From JAIOZK01 sp964468645 (GTDB lineage: Bacteria; Bacteroidota; Bacteroidia; Bacteroidales; JAIOZK01), in the NCBI GenBank assembly GCA_964468645.1, contig CAYXUU010000028.1, forward strand, positions 15,523 to 79,522: DNA of 64,000 bases, written 5' to 3'. The notes beneath the pieces were generated by a model that saw nothing but the letters and a program-made list of their open reading frames with translations, was not told the origin of the DNA and searched no databases. This document shows positions 1-9,002 of this stretch, in pieces (the first letter of the stretch is position 1; each line of letters starts with the position of its first letter). A program made the position numbers and the translations under genes.

Positions 1-105
1 CTGTATCAAAAGATTGGCAAGGCTGGGGCCTATGTTTAATAGCCCGGCAAGGGTATCAACTTTGTCCCGATCCCCCTGCTTCTTTATTATCCAGCGTTTT
101 TCCAT
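1..105 (-). CDS. recJ: Single-stranded-DNA exonuclease RecJ, N-terminus only (partial)
   Basis: Reading the minus strand from the ATG at 103-105 gives 35 codons that run off the window edge: it starts MEKRWIIKKQGDRDKV and continues with a segment of the type LLNIGPSLANLL. This resembles the opening of Bacteroidota RecJ proteins, the 5'-3' ssDNA exonuclease used in recombination repair and mismatch repair. The catalytic DHH domain would lie outside the window, so the call rests on the N-terminal tail only. It sits 80 bases downstream of the permease gene on the same strand. Confidence 0.6.
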   Translation of the reverse strand, partial: MEKRWIIKKQGDRDKVDTLAGLLNIGPSLANLLIQ

Positions 106-185
106 ATTATAATCTTCTGTGAAGATATCTTTTATTATTAATACCCGAAAGTTCTATTTTGTCCCCTCTTTTTTCAAATTATTTT

Positions 186-1442
186 TTAAAATGTCGATCT
201 CATAGCTTCAACCGGATCAAGGCGTGAGGCAGAAAATGCCGGTGCAATCCCCGAAAGCAAACCAATAAAGGCAGACACCAGTATGCCGATCAGGATATTT
301 CCCTGGGTTAAAATAAGTTCAAATCCCATGGAGCTTGAAACCAGCATGGTGAGAAGATATACAATCAATAATCCAACAATACCACCAAATATACTCAGAA
401 AAATAGCCTCGAATAAAAACTGAAGCAAAATAAAATAATTTTTCGCTCCCAGTGATTTCTGTATACCGATCTGGCTGGTTCTTTCCCTTACTGAAACGAA
501 CATAATATTTGCAATGCCAAATCCCCCGACAAGCAATGAAAAACCACCAACAATCCATCCTATGATGGCTATTTGCCCGAAAAGTTGTTTAAAGCCCTGC
601 GTGATAATATCTGTTTCATTAACCGCAAAATCGTCATCGGCCTTTGGTTTTAGTTTGTGCACAGAACGCATGATGCCTGTTAATTCATCTTTCAATTCAT
701 CATTTGAAACATTGGGTCTGGCCTTCACCACTATGGTTGAAGAAACATTGTGCATGTCGAGCAGATTACGTGCCTTATTTACCGGTATAAGAACCTGTTC
801 ATCTGATGAATTGTCAAACATGTCTTCACCTTCTTTTTTCAATACGCCGATTACTACAAATTTCTGTCCGAAAATTTTTATCCGTTTATCCAATGGCTCA
901 ACATTCGGCCCAAACAAGTTTTCTGCAATGTTGGCTCCGATAATAACAACATTGTCGCCGCTATTTGATTCGGTTGGGGTAAAATATCGTCCCCGCCCCA
1001 GATCAAATGGCATAACGTCACTATATTCATGGGATACGGCCATAATACCAACATCTTCAATACTGTTGTTCATATATTTAACAGTCCTGCTAACCTGGGT
1101 CATATAAGCGCTGGCCGCTGAAGCATTGCTTCTTTTCTGTATTTCCCTTAAATCCTGCATGCGAGGTTCCGGCCTTTTATAATATTTCCACCAGGGATAA
1201 TTATTTCCCATTGACCATGGCCATTTTTGTATGAATAACACATTGTTTCCAAGGGATTGTATTTCTGACTGAATGGCGTGCTCCATTGAATCGAACACGG
1301 TAAATACCGAAATGATTGAGAAAATACCGATGGTGATACCCAGTAACGAAAGAAAGGTTCTTACCTTATTCAGAATAATTGCCTGCAGAGCAAAAATAAA
1401 GCTTTCGTGAAGCAACTTAAAGAATAAGATAAATTTGCCCAT
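186..1442 (-). CDS. MacB/FtsX-type ABC transporter permease
   Basis: 418 aa inner-membrane protein. One N-terminal membrane helix (about residues 18-42, in the context LLGITIGIFSIISV) is followed by a MacB-type periplasmic domain (about 50-270) and three C-terminal helices of an FtsX domain (about 290-410). It ends with the conserved ASRLDPVEAMR signature of MacB-like permeases. Such proteins work with a separate ATPase to drive mechanotransmission, efflux or lipoprotein transport. No ATPase gene is adjacent, so the substrate is unknown. It is divergent from purH, with about 120 bases between the two starts. Confidence 0.85.
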   Translation of the reverse strand: MGKFILFFKLLHESFIFALQAIILNKVRTFLSLLGITIGIFSIISVFTVFDSMEHAIQSEIQSLGNNVLFIQKWPWSMGNNYPWWKYYKRPEPRMQDLREIQKRSNASAASAYMTQVSRTVKYMNNSIEDVGIMAVSHEYSDVMPFDLGRGRYFTPTESNSGDNVVIIGANIAENLFGPNVEPLDKRIKIFGQKFVVIGVLKKEGEDMFDNSSDEQVLIPVNKARNLLDMHNVSSTIVVKARPNVSNDELKDELTGIMRSVHKLKPKADDDFAVNETDIITQGFKQLFGQIAIIGWIVGGFSLLVGGFGIANIMFVSVRERTSQIGIQKSLGAKNYFILLQFLFEAIFLSIFGGIVGLLIVYLLTMLVSSSMGFELILTQGNILIGILVSAFIGLLSGIAPAFSASRLDPVEAMRSTF

Positions 1443-1502
1443 AACTTATTTTCGATTAATTTGTAAAAATAAACAAATCCCTTAAAAATCTGATAAATAA
1501 TA

Positions 1503-1533
1503 TTGCTTGTTGGCTTGATTTTTAATAAACTTG
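1503..1533 (+). promoter_or_regulatory. Candidate Bacteroidota promoter for purH
   Basis: A TTG at 1503-1505 and TAAACTTG at 1526-1533 are 20 bases apart. They fit the Bacteroidota -33/-7 pattern (TTTG, TAnnTTTG) with one mismatch in the -7 box. A transcript starting near 1540 would exclude translation from the TTG at 1503 and favour the TTG at 1563. Confidence 0.45.
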
Positions 1534-1562
1534 CACATTCTCAACAAATAAACCCCAGCGCC

Positions 1563-3080
1563 TTGAAAAAGATTGAAAATGCTTTAATTTCCGTTTATTA
1601 CAAAGATGGACTCGATGAGATTATAATCAAACTTAATGAGCTGGGTATTTCACTTTTTTCAACCGGAGGAACTTATAATTTTATCGAAAGCCTCGGAATA
1701 AAAGCCACAAAGGTGGAATCATTAACTTCCTATCCGTCAATTCTTGGTGGCCGGGTGAAAACGCTACATCCGATGGTTTTTGGTGGAATACTTTCAAGAA
1801 GGGATAATCAATCCGACGCCGAAGAAATGGAAAACTATAACATTCCTCCTTTCGATCTTGTTATTGTGAACTTATATCCATTTGAAGAAACACTTCAGCA
1901 AACAAATGATGAGCATGAAATTATTGAGAAAATTGATATTGGCGGTATTTCCCTGATCAGGGCAGCAGCAAAGAATTTTAAAGATGTTGTTGTTGTTTCA
2001 TCTCCCAATGATTATGAAACCCTCATTGGCCTGTTAAATGCAAAAGGGGGTTTTTCTGACACAGAAGACCGTAAATTATTTGCTGCAAAAGCCTTTGATA
2101 TTTCTTCAAACTACGATACGTCAATATTCAATTATTTCAATAAAGATGTACAGATGGGGGTTTTCAAACAAAGTATCCCCACACATAAAAAACTGCGTTA
2201 TGGTGAAAACCCCCATCAGGAGGGTTTTTATTTTGGAAACCTTACAGAAGTATTTGAACAGCTACACGGAAAAGAAATATCTTACAACAACCTGTTGGAT
2301 ATAGATGCGGCAATTAATCTTATCGGTGAATTTGACGAAACAACATTTGCTATTTTAAAACATAATAATGCCTGTGGTATAGCGAGCAGGCTCAATTTGT
2401 CAGATGCCTGGAAGGATGCCCTGGCGGGAGATCCTGTTTCTGCCTTCGGTGGTGTTTTAATTTCCAATACGGAAATAGACAGGCCAACAGCAGAAGAGGT
2501 TAATAAATTATTTTTTGAGATAATCCTTGCCCCCGCATATGAAAAAGATGCACTGGAAATACTTAAAACAAAGAAAAATAGAATAATTTTGCAATTGAAT
2601 TCTTGTGATTTTAAAGGCCGCTTGTTCAGATCAGTTCTTAATGGTGCTATTGTTCAGACAAGAGATACCAAAACTGAGGAAAACGGGGAGCTGAGAGTTG
2701 TTACCGATAAACAACCAGCAGGTACTGAAATATCTGATTTGATTTTCGGAAACAAAATTGTAAAACACACCAAATCAAATGCAATCGTTCTTTCAAAAAA
2801 CAAACAACTGGTAGCCAGCGGTGTTGGGCAAACATCAAGGGTTGATGCACTGAAACAGGCCATAGAAAAAGCCAGATCATTTGGTTTTGATCTGAAAGGT
2901 GCTATCATGGCCTCTGATGCATTTTTCCCTTTTGCCGATTCGGTAGAAATTGCCGGCAATGAAGGTATCACTGCTGTAATCCAGCCGGGAGGCTCGGTAA
3001 GAGACCAGGATTCAATTGATTACTGTAACAAGCATAATATGGCGATGGTATTTACCGGAACCAGGCACTTTAAACACTAA
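1563..3080 (+). CDS. purH: Bifunctional AICAR formyltransferase / IMP cyclohydrolase PurH
   Basis: Catalyses the last two steps of de novo purine synthesis: 10-formyl-THF-dependent formylation of AICAR, then cyclisation to IMP. The MGS-like cyclohydrolase domain comes first (STGGTYNFIESLG, KTLHPMVFGGILSRRD). The transformylase domain follows, with LRYGENPHQ, KHNNACGIA, FFPFADSVE and the C-terminal VFTGTRHFKH. No in-frame ATG lies near the expected N-terminus. The TTG at 1563 gives LKKIENALISV, matching the usual PurH opening, and 505 aa, the usual family length. An in-frame TTG at 1503 overlaps the likely promoter. It is followed after 47 bases by mreB on the same strand. Confidence 0.93.
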   Translation: MKKIENALISVYYKDGLDEIIIKLNELGISLFSTGGTYNFIESLGIKATKVESLTSYPSILGGRVKTLHPMVFGGILSRRDNQSDAEEMENYNIPPFDLVIVNLYPFEETLQQTNDEHEIIEKIDIGGISLIRAAAKNFKDVVVVSSPNDYETLIGLLNAKGGFSDTEDRKLFAAKAFDISSNYDTSIFNYFNKDVQMGVFKQSIPTHKKLRYGENPHQEGFYFGNLTEVFEQLHGKEISYNNLLDIDAAINLIGEFDETTFAILKHNNACGIASRLNLSDAWKDALAGDPVSAFGGVLISNTEIDRPTAEEVNKLFFEIILAPAYEKDALEILKTKKNRIILQLNSCDFKGRLFRSVLNGAIVQTRDTKTEENGELRVVTDKQPAGTEISDLIFGNKIVKHTKSNAIVLSKNKQLVASGVGQTSRVDALKQAIEKARSFGFDLKGAIMASDAFFPFADSVEIAGNEGITAVIQPGGSVRDQDSIDYCNKHNMAMVFTGTRHFKH

Positions 3081-3127
3081 ATTTAAATTATTACATACAT
3101 ACTTAACACTATAATTGCTTCATTGAG

Positions 3128-4150
3128 ATGGGATTGTTTTCATTTTTAACAAAAGAAATAGCTATTGATCTTGGCACGGCCAATACTATTATCATTTACA
3201 ACGACAAAGTTGTTGTTGACGAGCCGTCAATCATTGCCATTGAGCGCGACACAGGGAAATTAATTGCAGTAGGAAAAAGGGCCATGATGATGCATGGTAA
3301 AACCCATGAAAACATTAAAACCATCAGGCCTTTAAAGGATGGCGTTATTGCAGATTTTCAGTCTGCTGAATTTATGATCCGGGAATTCATTAGAATGACC
3401 GGCACCAAAAACTCTCTTTTCCCCCCAGCCCTTAAAATGGTGATCTGTATTCCTTCAGGAATAACCGAAGTTGAAGAACGAGCAGTAAAAGACTCGGCCG
3501 AACAGGCTGGCGCCAAAGAGGTTCGCCTGATCCATGAACCGATGGCCGCAGCAATAGGAATAGGAATTGATGTGCTTGAACCAACCGGTAATATGGTTAT
3601 TGACATCGGGGGCGGTACCAGCGAAATTGCTGTTATTGCCCTTGGGGGTATCGTTAATAATAAATCCATACGCATTGCAGGTGATGATTTCACCATTGAT
3701 ATCCAGGAATATATGCGTAAGCAACATAATATCAGTATTGGTGAAAGAACAGCTGAACGGATAAAAATTGAGGTTGGGGCTGCCATGACGGAAACCGATA
3801 ATCCCCCTGATGATTATCCTGTACACGGACGGGATCTGCTTACTGGAATTCCCAAAGAAATTACGGTGAACTATGCTGAAATAGCGCACGCTCTTGATAA
3901 ATCTATTTCCAAGATAGAAACAGCTGTTTTAAATGCCCTCGAAATGACCCCTCCCGAACTTTCGGCAGATATCTATCGGACTGGTATTTATCTCGCTGGT
4001 GGTGGTTCAATGTTAAGGGGATTATCTGAACGTTTACATCTTAAAACAAAATTACCCGTTCATGTAGCCGAAGATCCGCTCAGGGCAGTAGCCAGAGGTA
4101 CGGGAATTGCGTTGAAAAACTTTGACAAGTTCCCATTCTTAATTAAATAA
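3128..4150 (+). CDS. mreB: Rod-shape-determining protein MreB
   Basis: 340 aa actin homologue that forms membrane-associated filaments guiding lateral peptidoglycan synthesis. Visible are the N-terminal amphipathic MGLFSFLTK, phosphate-1 loop IDLGTANT, the segment IHEPMAAAIG, phosphate-2 loop VIDIGGGTSEIAV and the adenosine motif LAGGGSMLRGL. It is full length for the family. mreC starts two bases after its stop, so the genes are co-transcribed and probably translationally coupled. Confidence 0.97.
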   Translation: MGLFSFLTKEIAIDLGTANTIIIYNDKVVVDEPSIIAIERDTGKLIAVGKRAMMMHGKTHENIKTIRPLKDGVIADFQSAEFMIREFIRMTGTKNSLFPPALKMVICIPSGITEVEERAVKDSAEQAGAKEVRLIHEPMAAAIGIGIDVLEPTGNMVIDIGGGTSEIAVIALGGIVNNKSIRIAGDDFTIDIQEYMRKQHNISIGERTAERIKIEVGAAMTETDNPPDDYPVHGRDLLTGIPKEITVNYAEIAHALDKSISKIETAVLNALEMTPPELSADIYRTGIYLAGGGSMLRGLSERLHLKTKLPVHVAEDPLRAVARGTGIALKNFDKFPFLIK

Positions 4151-4152
4151 AT

Positions 4153-4968
4153 ATGCGTTATCTGTTCGCATATCTGTTAAGACATTCTTTTTTTCTCCTG
4201 TTTTTGTTTTTGGAAGTTCTGGCTTTCATTATGATTTTCAATCATAATAAATACCACACCTCGGTAATCCTTAACTCGACCAATGATTTTACATCCGCTG
4301 TTACAGAAACATTTCAGGGCATTACTGATTATTTCTCATTACGCAGGCAAAATGAAGAGTTGGCCATTGAAAATGCAAAACTCAGAAATAATCTGAATTC
4401 AGCAATCATAAGAACCGATACTTCATTTTATTATCAGGATACTATTTACAGGTATACTTGCGCGAAGGTTGTCACAAATTCAATAAACAGGAGAAATAAT
4501 TACCTGATTTTGAATAAAGGACATCGTCACGGGGTCAGTAAGGATATGGGTGTGATTTCGGGAGATGGTATAGTTGGAATCGTAGTGGGCGTATCAAAAA
4601 GTTATTGTATTGTTATGTCAATGTTGCATAAGGACAGTAAAACAAGTGCCCTTGTATTAAAAAACAATCAACTTGGCAATATTTCATGGAATACCAGCGA
4701 TTACCGTATGGGTGCCCTTGAGGATATTCCTGCGCACATCATTCTTAACAGGGGTGATACCGTTGTAACAAGTGGTTATTCCTTTATTTTCCCCAGAGGT
4801 ATTCCGGTTGGTGTTGTCGAGGAGTATTTTAACGACAGGACTAATAATTTAAATTCGGCTTCTATTCGGTATTTTACCGACTTTGGAACACTTAAAAATG
4901 TTTATATCATTAGAAACCTGGTGAGGCAGGAATTCGACATACTTAACGAAAACCAGATCAATGAGTAG
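4153..4968 (+). CDS. mreC: Rod-shape-determining protein MreC
   Basis: 271 aa. It has a short cytoplasmic N-terminus, one membrane helix (about 9-27), a coiled-coil (about 55-85, around RRQNEELAIENAKLRNN) and the periplasmic beta domain of MreC, with segments such as VISGDGIVGIVV and GDTVVTSGYSFIFPRGIPVG. It links MreB and MreD to elongation-specific cell-wall synthases. Its last eight bases overlap mreD. Confidence 0.95.
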   Translation: MRYLFAYLLRHSFFLLFLFLEVLAFIMIFNHNKYHTSVILNSTNDFTSAVTETFQGITDYFSLRRQNEELAIENAKLRNNLNSAIIRTDTSFYYQDTIYRYTCAKVVTNSINRRNNYLILNKGHRHGVSKDMGVISGDGIVGIVVGVSKSYCIVMSMLHKDSKTSALVLKNNQLGNISWNTSDYRMGALEDIPAHIILNRGDTVVTSGYSFIFPRGIPVGVVEEYFNDRTNNLNSASIRYFTDFGTLKNVYIIRNLVRQEFDILNENQINE

Positions 4969-5473
4969 TGGTTTAATAATAAATATTTCAAGATTTATTA
5001 TTCTGGTGTTGTTCCAGGTTTTTGTCCTGAATAATATTCAGTTCAGTGGTTACATCAATCCATATGTGTATGTATTATTTATTCTGTTGCTTCCTTTTAA
5101 CACACCAAAATGGTTATTGCTGGTTTCGGCTTTCCTGCTGGGTTTCAGTATAGATGTTTTTATGAAAACACCTGGCATGAATGCCGCTGCCAGTGTGTTG
5201 ATGGGCTGGGCAAGGCCCGGTGTAATCCGTTTCTTTTCAAGGGGTATGGATGTTGAAGCAAGCATGAAACCTGGCATCAGGGATTTTGGCTTTCGCTGGT
5301 TTTTTATGTACACGGTATCCCTGGTTCTTTTCCATCATTTGTTCCTTTTTTATCTGGAGGCTTTCCGGTTTTCTAATTTTTTTGAAACAATGTACCGAGT
5401 TTTGATCAGTACATTCTTTTCGGTTGTAATGATAATCCTGATTCATTACCTTTTCTTGAGGCGGACAAAATAA
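4961..5473 (+). CDS. mreD: Rod-shape-determining protein MreD
   Basis: 170 aa, almost entirely hydrophobic, with about five membrane helices, as in the MreD family. The ATG lies inside the end of mreC (8-base overlap), typical of translational coupling. The PBP2 and RodA genes that often follow mreD in Bacteroidota are not present here; an unrelated thioredoxin-like lipoprotein comes next. Confidence 0.9.
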   Translation: MSSGLIINISRFIILVLFQVFVLNNIQFSGYINPYVYVLFILLLPFNTPKWLLLVSAFLLGFSIDVFMKTPGMNAAASVLMGWARPGVIRFFSRGMDVEASMKPGIRDFGFRWFFMYTVSLVLFHHLFLFYLEAFRFSNFFETMYRVLISTFFSVVMIILIHYLFLRRTK

Positions 5474-5493
5474 TTTTCAATTAATTGAAAATT
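5472..5493. other. 22-base perfect palindrome after mreD
   Basis: AATTTTCAATT followed by its exact reverse complement begins inside the mreD stop codon. It is wholly AT-rich apart from one C/G pair and is not followed by a T run, so a terminator role is weak. It could be a protein-binding site or an RNA 3'-end stabiliser. Confidence 0.3.
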
Positions 5494-5536
5494 AAATTGG
5501 TATTATTGTAGCCTGAACATATTAAAATATATAAAC

Positions 5537-6661
5537 ATGAATATAAAAAACCTTCTATTTGTCATTATTATTATCTCTTTTTTCTATGCCTGTACAACTG
5601 AAGATAAACAATCCGGTCCCTTTACCATTACTGGAAATATTGATGGGAAAACATATGGTACGGTTTCATTGGGCCATTTTGATAAAGGGAATTTTGTGAC
5701 CGATCATTCTATTGAATTCATCGATGGAAAATTTGAAATTAATGGAAAGGTTGATTTTCCTTATCTGTATTTTTTCAAGATACAGGGACTTGATGATTAT
5801 AAAAGTGTATTTATTGAACCGGCAATAATTAACATAGATGTTGTTATTGATTCTTCCGAAATTTCATCTTTTGATGTTGTGGGCTCTGCAACAAATGATT
5901 TGTATGGACATTACGTGGAAACCAATCAGGGATTTAATGATAAAAACCGTGAAATATATAACAACTATTATAAACGCGGTAAAGAAGAAGATAACGAAGT
6001 TTTGCTTGCAACTGCAGATTCATTATATGACGTAGTTGACAAAGCCCAAAAACTCTTTATCACTTCATTTGCAATAAAAAACAAAGATAATGTAGTAGGG
6101 CCATATATTATTTTTCGTAATTCCTATTATTACGATTTGCCTGAACTTGATTCAATTGTGTCATTTTTCGAAGAACGAATTGCATCTTCTGAATATATGA
6201 AAAAACTGAATGGGCGTCTTGCTATCCTTAAACGTGTTGATATTGGCCAGCCCATTGTAGATTTTTCCATGAATGATACTTCGGGAAATCCTGTATTATT
6301 ATCTTCCCTGATAGGAGATAAATATTTGCTCATTGATTTTTGGGCTTCATGGTGTGGTCCCTGTCGCGCTGAAAATCCTAATATAGTTGCTGTATTTAAA
6401 GAATATTCTGACAGGGGATTTGATATTCTTGGTGTTTCACTTGACACAGGTAAAGAGAACTGGATTGAAGCTATCCACGATGATGAACTGACCTGGCATC
6501 ATGTATCAGATCTTGCGGGATGGAGAAATGAAGCAGCTGGCTTATATGGAATCCGGTCAATCCCTAAAAATGTACTGGTCGATAGAGATGGAATTATTAT
6601 TGCGAAAAATCTAAATGGGGAAGACCTGGAAAATAAAATATCAGAACTTTTGGACCAGTAA
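5537..6661 (+). CDS. TlpA-like thioredoxin-fold lipoprotein with DUF4369-type N-terminus
   Basis: 374 aa. A lipoprotein signal (lipobox FFYAC, Cys19) predicts anchoring to a membrane. Residues about 28-130 resemble the DUF4369 beta domain common in Bacteroidota. The C-terminal 130 residues are a TlpA/AhpC-TSA thioredoxin fold with the redox motif DFWASWCGPC (Cys273 and Cys276) and the cis-Pro loop GIRSIPKNVLVD. The likely role is periplasmic disulfide reduction or stress protection. It is convergent with the LutB-like gene, four bases apart. Confidence 0.88.
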   Translation: MNIKNLLFVIIIISFFYACTTEDKQSGPFTITGNIDGKTYGTVSLGHFDKGNFVTDHSIEFIDGKFEINGKVDFPYLYFFKIQGLDDYKSVFIEPAIINIDVVIDSSEISSFDVVGSATNDLYGHYVETNQGFNDKNREIYNNYYKRGKEEDNEVLLATADSLYDVVDKAQKLFITSFAIKNKDNVVGPYIIFRNSYYYDLPELDSIVSFFEERIASSEYMKKLNGRLAILKRVDIGQPIVDFSMNDTSGNPVLLSSLIGDKYLLIDFWASWCGPCRAENPNIVAVFKEYSDRGFDILGVSLDTGKENWIEAIHDDELTWHHVSDLAGWRNEAAGLYGIRSIPKNVLVDRDGIIIAKNLNGEDLENKISELLDQ

Positions 6662-6665
6662 TCAT

Positions 6666-8045
6666 TTAGGACTTTTTTTCTTTCCAGAGTTCATTAAACG
6701 AATGTTTGGCTATCCGGGGTATTTGTCGGCGTGATCCCCATGTTTTACCAATGAATCTTTTGATAAAAAAGTTCTTTAGTCCGGCGTTTACCATATTCAT
6801 GTTTTTTCTTTTTCTCATGATTTTTTTCCATCCCGTCATGCTTATTTTTTCAGAGGCCGTTACATGTCCTTCTTTAACCGAGTTATGACGGTTATAAAGC
6901 AGTAATTCATGCAACGGTATTTTAACAGGACATACTTCTGTACAACCTCCGCATAGTGATGATGCAAAACTCAAATGTTTAAAATCAGAAAAACCACCCA
7001 GAAATGGAGTTAATACCGAACCGATAGGCCCGCTATATGTTGTATTATATGTATAACCACCAATATTTCTATAAACAGGGCATGCATTCAGACATGCTCC
7101 ACATCTGATACAGGCTAAAGATAACTTTTGTTGTTCCTGGCTTAATGCAATGGTTCTTTTATTGTCCAGAAGTATTACATACATTTTTTCCGGACCATCT
7201 GTTTCATCTTCTTTTCTTGGTCCGCTTATTATTGAATTATAAACAGTTATATTTTGTCCTGTCCCCATTGATGCAAGTAACGGCCAGAATAAATGAAGGT
7301 CTTCCAGTGAAGGTATAATTTTTTCAATGCCAACAATAGCTATATGTATCTTTGGAAAAGATATTGACATCAAACCATTACCTTCATTTTCGGTAAGACA
7401 AACAGCTCCTGTGTCAGCAATCAGGAAATTTCCTCCTGTAACACCAATATCAGCTGAAACAAATTTTTCCCTTAAAAGTTTTCTTACAAATACCGTTATT
7501 TCTTCCGGGGTGGCATCTTCTTTCAAATTAAACTTTTCATGAAAAAGCTGTGCGATATCTTCTTTTGATTTATGCATTGCCGGAGTAACAATATGATAAG
7601 GTTTTTCTCCAGCCAGTTGTACAATGTATTCACCCAGATCTGTTTCTACTGTTTCAATTTTTTGTTTTTCCATCGATTGATTGAACTCAATTTCTTCAGT
7701 AGTCATCGATTTGGATTTAACAATCATTTTAATATCATTTTCCTTCATGATATTTCTAATTTCCTCAACAGCCTTGTGGCTGTTTTCTGCCCATATTACT
7801 CTTCCTCCCCTTTTTATAAAATTGCTTTCAAATACTTTTAAATAACTTTCAAGATCGTTAATAACCTTTTTCTTTAAGTTGGATGCACGGCTTTTCGCAA
7901 GCTCAATATCACTGAATTGCTTCTTTCCTTTCTCTACAGCAATATCATACCTGGCCATATTATATTTAATTGTTTTTCTATGGCCGGTATTAAAAGCTTT
8001 TTCTGCAGATTCCTTTAAAAACTTCTTATGTAATTCCAATCCCAT
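6666..8045 (-). CDS. LutB/LldF-like iron-sulfur protein (LUD domain)
   Basis: 459 aa. An N-terminal LUD domain (about 50-290, including TGGNFLIADTGAVCL) is followed by two 4Fe-4S binding sites, CIRCGACLNACPVY and the CGGCTEVCPVKIP half, then a LutB-type C-terminus. In LutABC this subunit is part of the L-lactate to pyruvate oxidation complex. LutA and LutC genes are not adjacent, so function in lactate use is an inference. rpiB lies just upstream on the same strand, 7 bases away. Confidence 0.85.
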   Translation of the reverse strand: MGLELHKKFLKESAEKAFNTGHRKTIKYNMARYDIAVEKGKKQFSDIELAKSRASNLKKKVINDLESYLKVFESNFIKRGGRVIWAENSHKAVEEIRNIMKENDIKMIVKSKSMTTEEIEFNQSMEKQKIETVETDLGEYIVQLAGEKPYHIVTPAMHKSKEDIAQLFHEKFNLKEDATPEEITVFVRKLLREKFVSADIGVTGGNFLIADTGAVCLTENEGNGLMSISFPKIHIAIVGIEKIIPSLEDLHLFWPLLASMGTGQNITVYNSIISGPRKEDETDGPEKMYVILLDNKRTIALSQEQQKLSLACIRCGACLNACPVYRNIGGYTYNTTYSGPIGSVLTPFLGGFSDFKHLSFASSLCGGCTEVCPVKIPLHELLLYNRHNSVKEGHVTASEKISMTGWKKIMRKRKNMNMVNAGLKNFFIKRFIGKTWGSRRQIPRIAKHSFNELWKEKKS

Positions 8046-8052
8046 TTCTGGA

Positions 8053-8487
8053 TTACAAAATTTTTGATATTTTATCTACTCTTCTAATATGTCTTCCTCC
8101 TTCAAAATTGGTCGATAAAAAAATCCTTGTCATCTTCAAGGCTTCTTCAAAATCGATAAATCTTCCTGGTAATGAAATGATGTTGGCATTGTTGTGCTCA
8201 CGCGATAGTTTTGCCTGTTCGCTATTCCAGCATAATGCTGCTCGTACATTCTTATATTTGTTTGCAGTCATCTGTGCACCATTTCCGCTTCCGCATAAAA
8301 TTATACCGGCTTTATATTCTCCATTATTAATCGCCCTTGCTACCGGATGAATAAAATCAGGATAATCAACACTTTCTTCAGAAGTTGTACCATAATCTTT
8401 GAAACTATAACCTTCCTTTTCAAGTTGATCTTTCAGGTATTGTTTCATTTTATACCCGCCATGATCACTCCCTATTGCTATTTCCAT
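8053..8487 (-). CDS. rpiB: Ribose-5-phosphate isomerase B
   Basis: 144 aa from the ATG at 8485-8487, which gives the canonical opening MEIAIGSDHGGYKMK; an ATG five codons earlier is less typical. RpiB interconverts ribose-5-phosphate and ribulose-5-phosphate in the pentose phosphate pathway. Visible are the SDHGG substrate loop, the DYPDF segment, the catalytic-site ILCGSGNG (Cys and Thr/Ser region) and REHNNANIISLPGR. The length matches the family. Confidence 0.95.
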   Translation of the reverse strand: MEIAIGSDHGGYKMKQYLKDQLEKEGYSFKDYGTTSEESVDYPDFIHPVARAINNGEYKAGIILCGSGNGAQMTANKYKNVRAALCWNSEQAKLSREHNNANIISLPGRFIDFEEALKMTRIFLSTNFEGGRHIRRVDKISKIL

Positions 8488-9002
8488 GCCTTTATTTAAC
8501 ATTGTTAAAAAAAACTTTCAAATCTGTTTTTCACTTGTCAAAAGTAACCAATATCTCTTTCATGATTAACATGTTAAGATTATATCTTCAATATCATACT
8601 TCTATATCCTATTAAAAATCAATTTTTTATTGATTTTTCAACATTTTTCTGTGCATATCTGCTTACCTTTGTTGTTAAGATTTAAATTAAATGTTGATTA
8701 TTATTCAGGCAGATATGATTTGTTAATTACCTGCTATTTATTGATTGTTTATCAAATAGAAATCAACGATCATAACTTATTTATTTGAGTATAATTTATT
8801 AACAGTGATTGTCATTAACAACATGTTGAAATCAAAGCAAAATACTCTGTATTACCTACTTTAGATTTAACAATTGTTGTTTATTATTGTTAACTAAAAT
8901 GTATAAGTACATAAAGCAAGAAAACACGGTATTTTTTATCAAGATTATTAACAGGTATATATAATTACAAAAAGAAAATAATAAATTATTAATAATGTAT
9001 AT
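8488..9002. other. AT-rich divergent intergenic region with TTAACA-type repeats
   Basis: 515 bases without a gene between rpiB (minus) and nadA (plus). TTATTAACA occurs twice (near 8798 and 8944), and TTAACA or its complement about ten times. A perfect inverted repeat AAAAATCAAT (8614-8623) / ATTGATTTTT (8629-8638) and the palindrome AACAATTGTT (8869-8878) are present. The AT density and repeats could belong to a replication origin, with TTATTAACA one mismatch from the DnaA box TTATNCACA, or to a long regulatory region. No dnaA gene is near and the role is unproven. Confidence 0.3.

Noticed and set aside
514..1107. Long plus-strand open frame of 197 codons opposite the permease gene
   Set aside because: It lies entirely antisense to a clear FtsX-type permease, has no signal or domain and atypical Ser/Pro/Thr-rich content.
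5472..5493. Terminator of mreBCD
   Set aside because: The palindrome is nearly all A/T, begins within the stop codon and is not followed by a T run; kept only as an unassigned palindrome.
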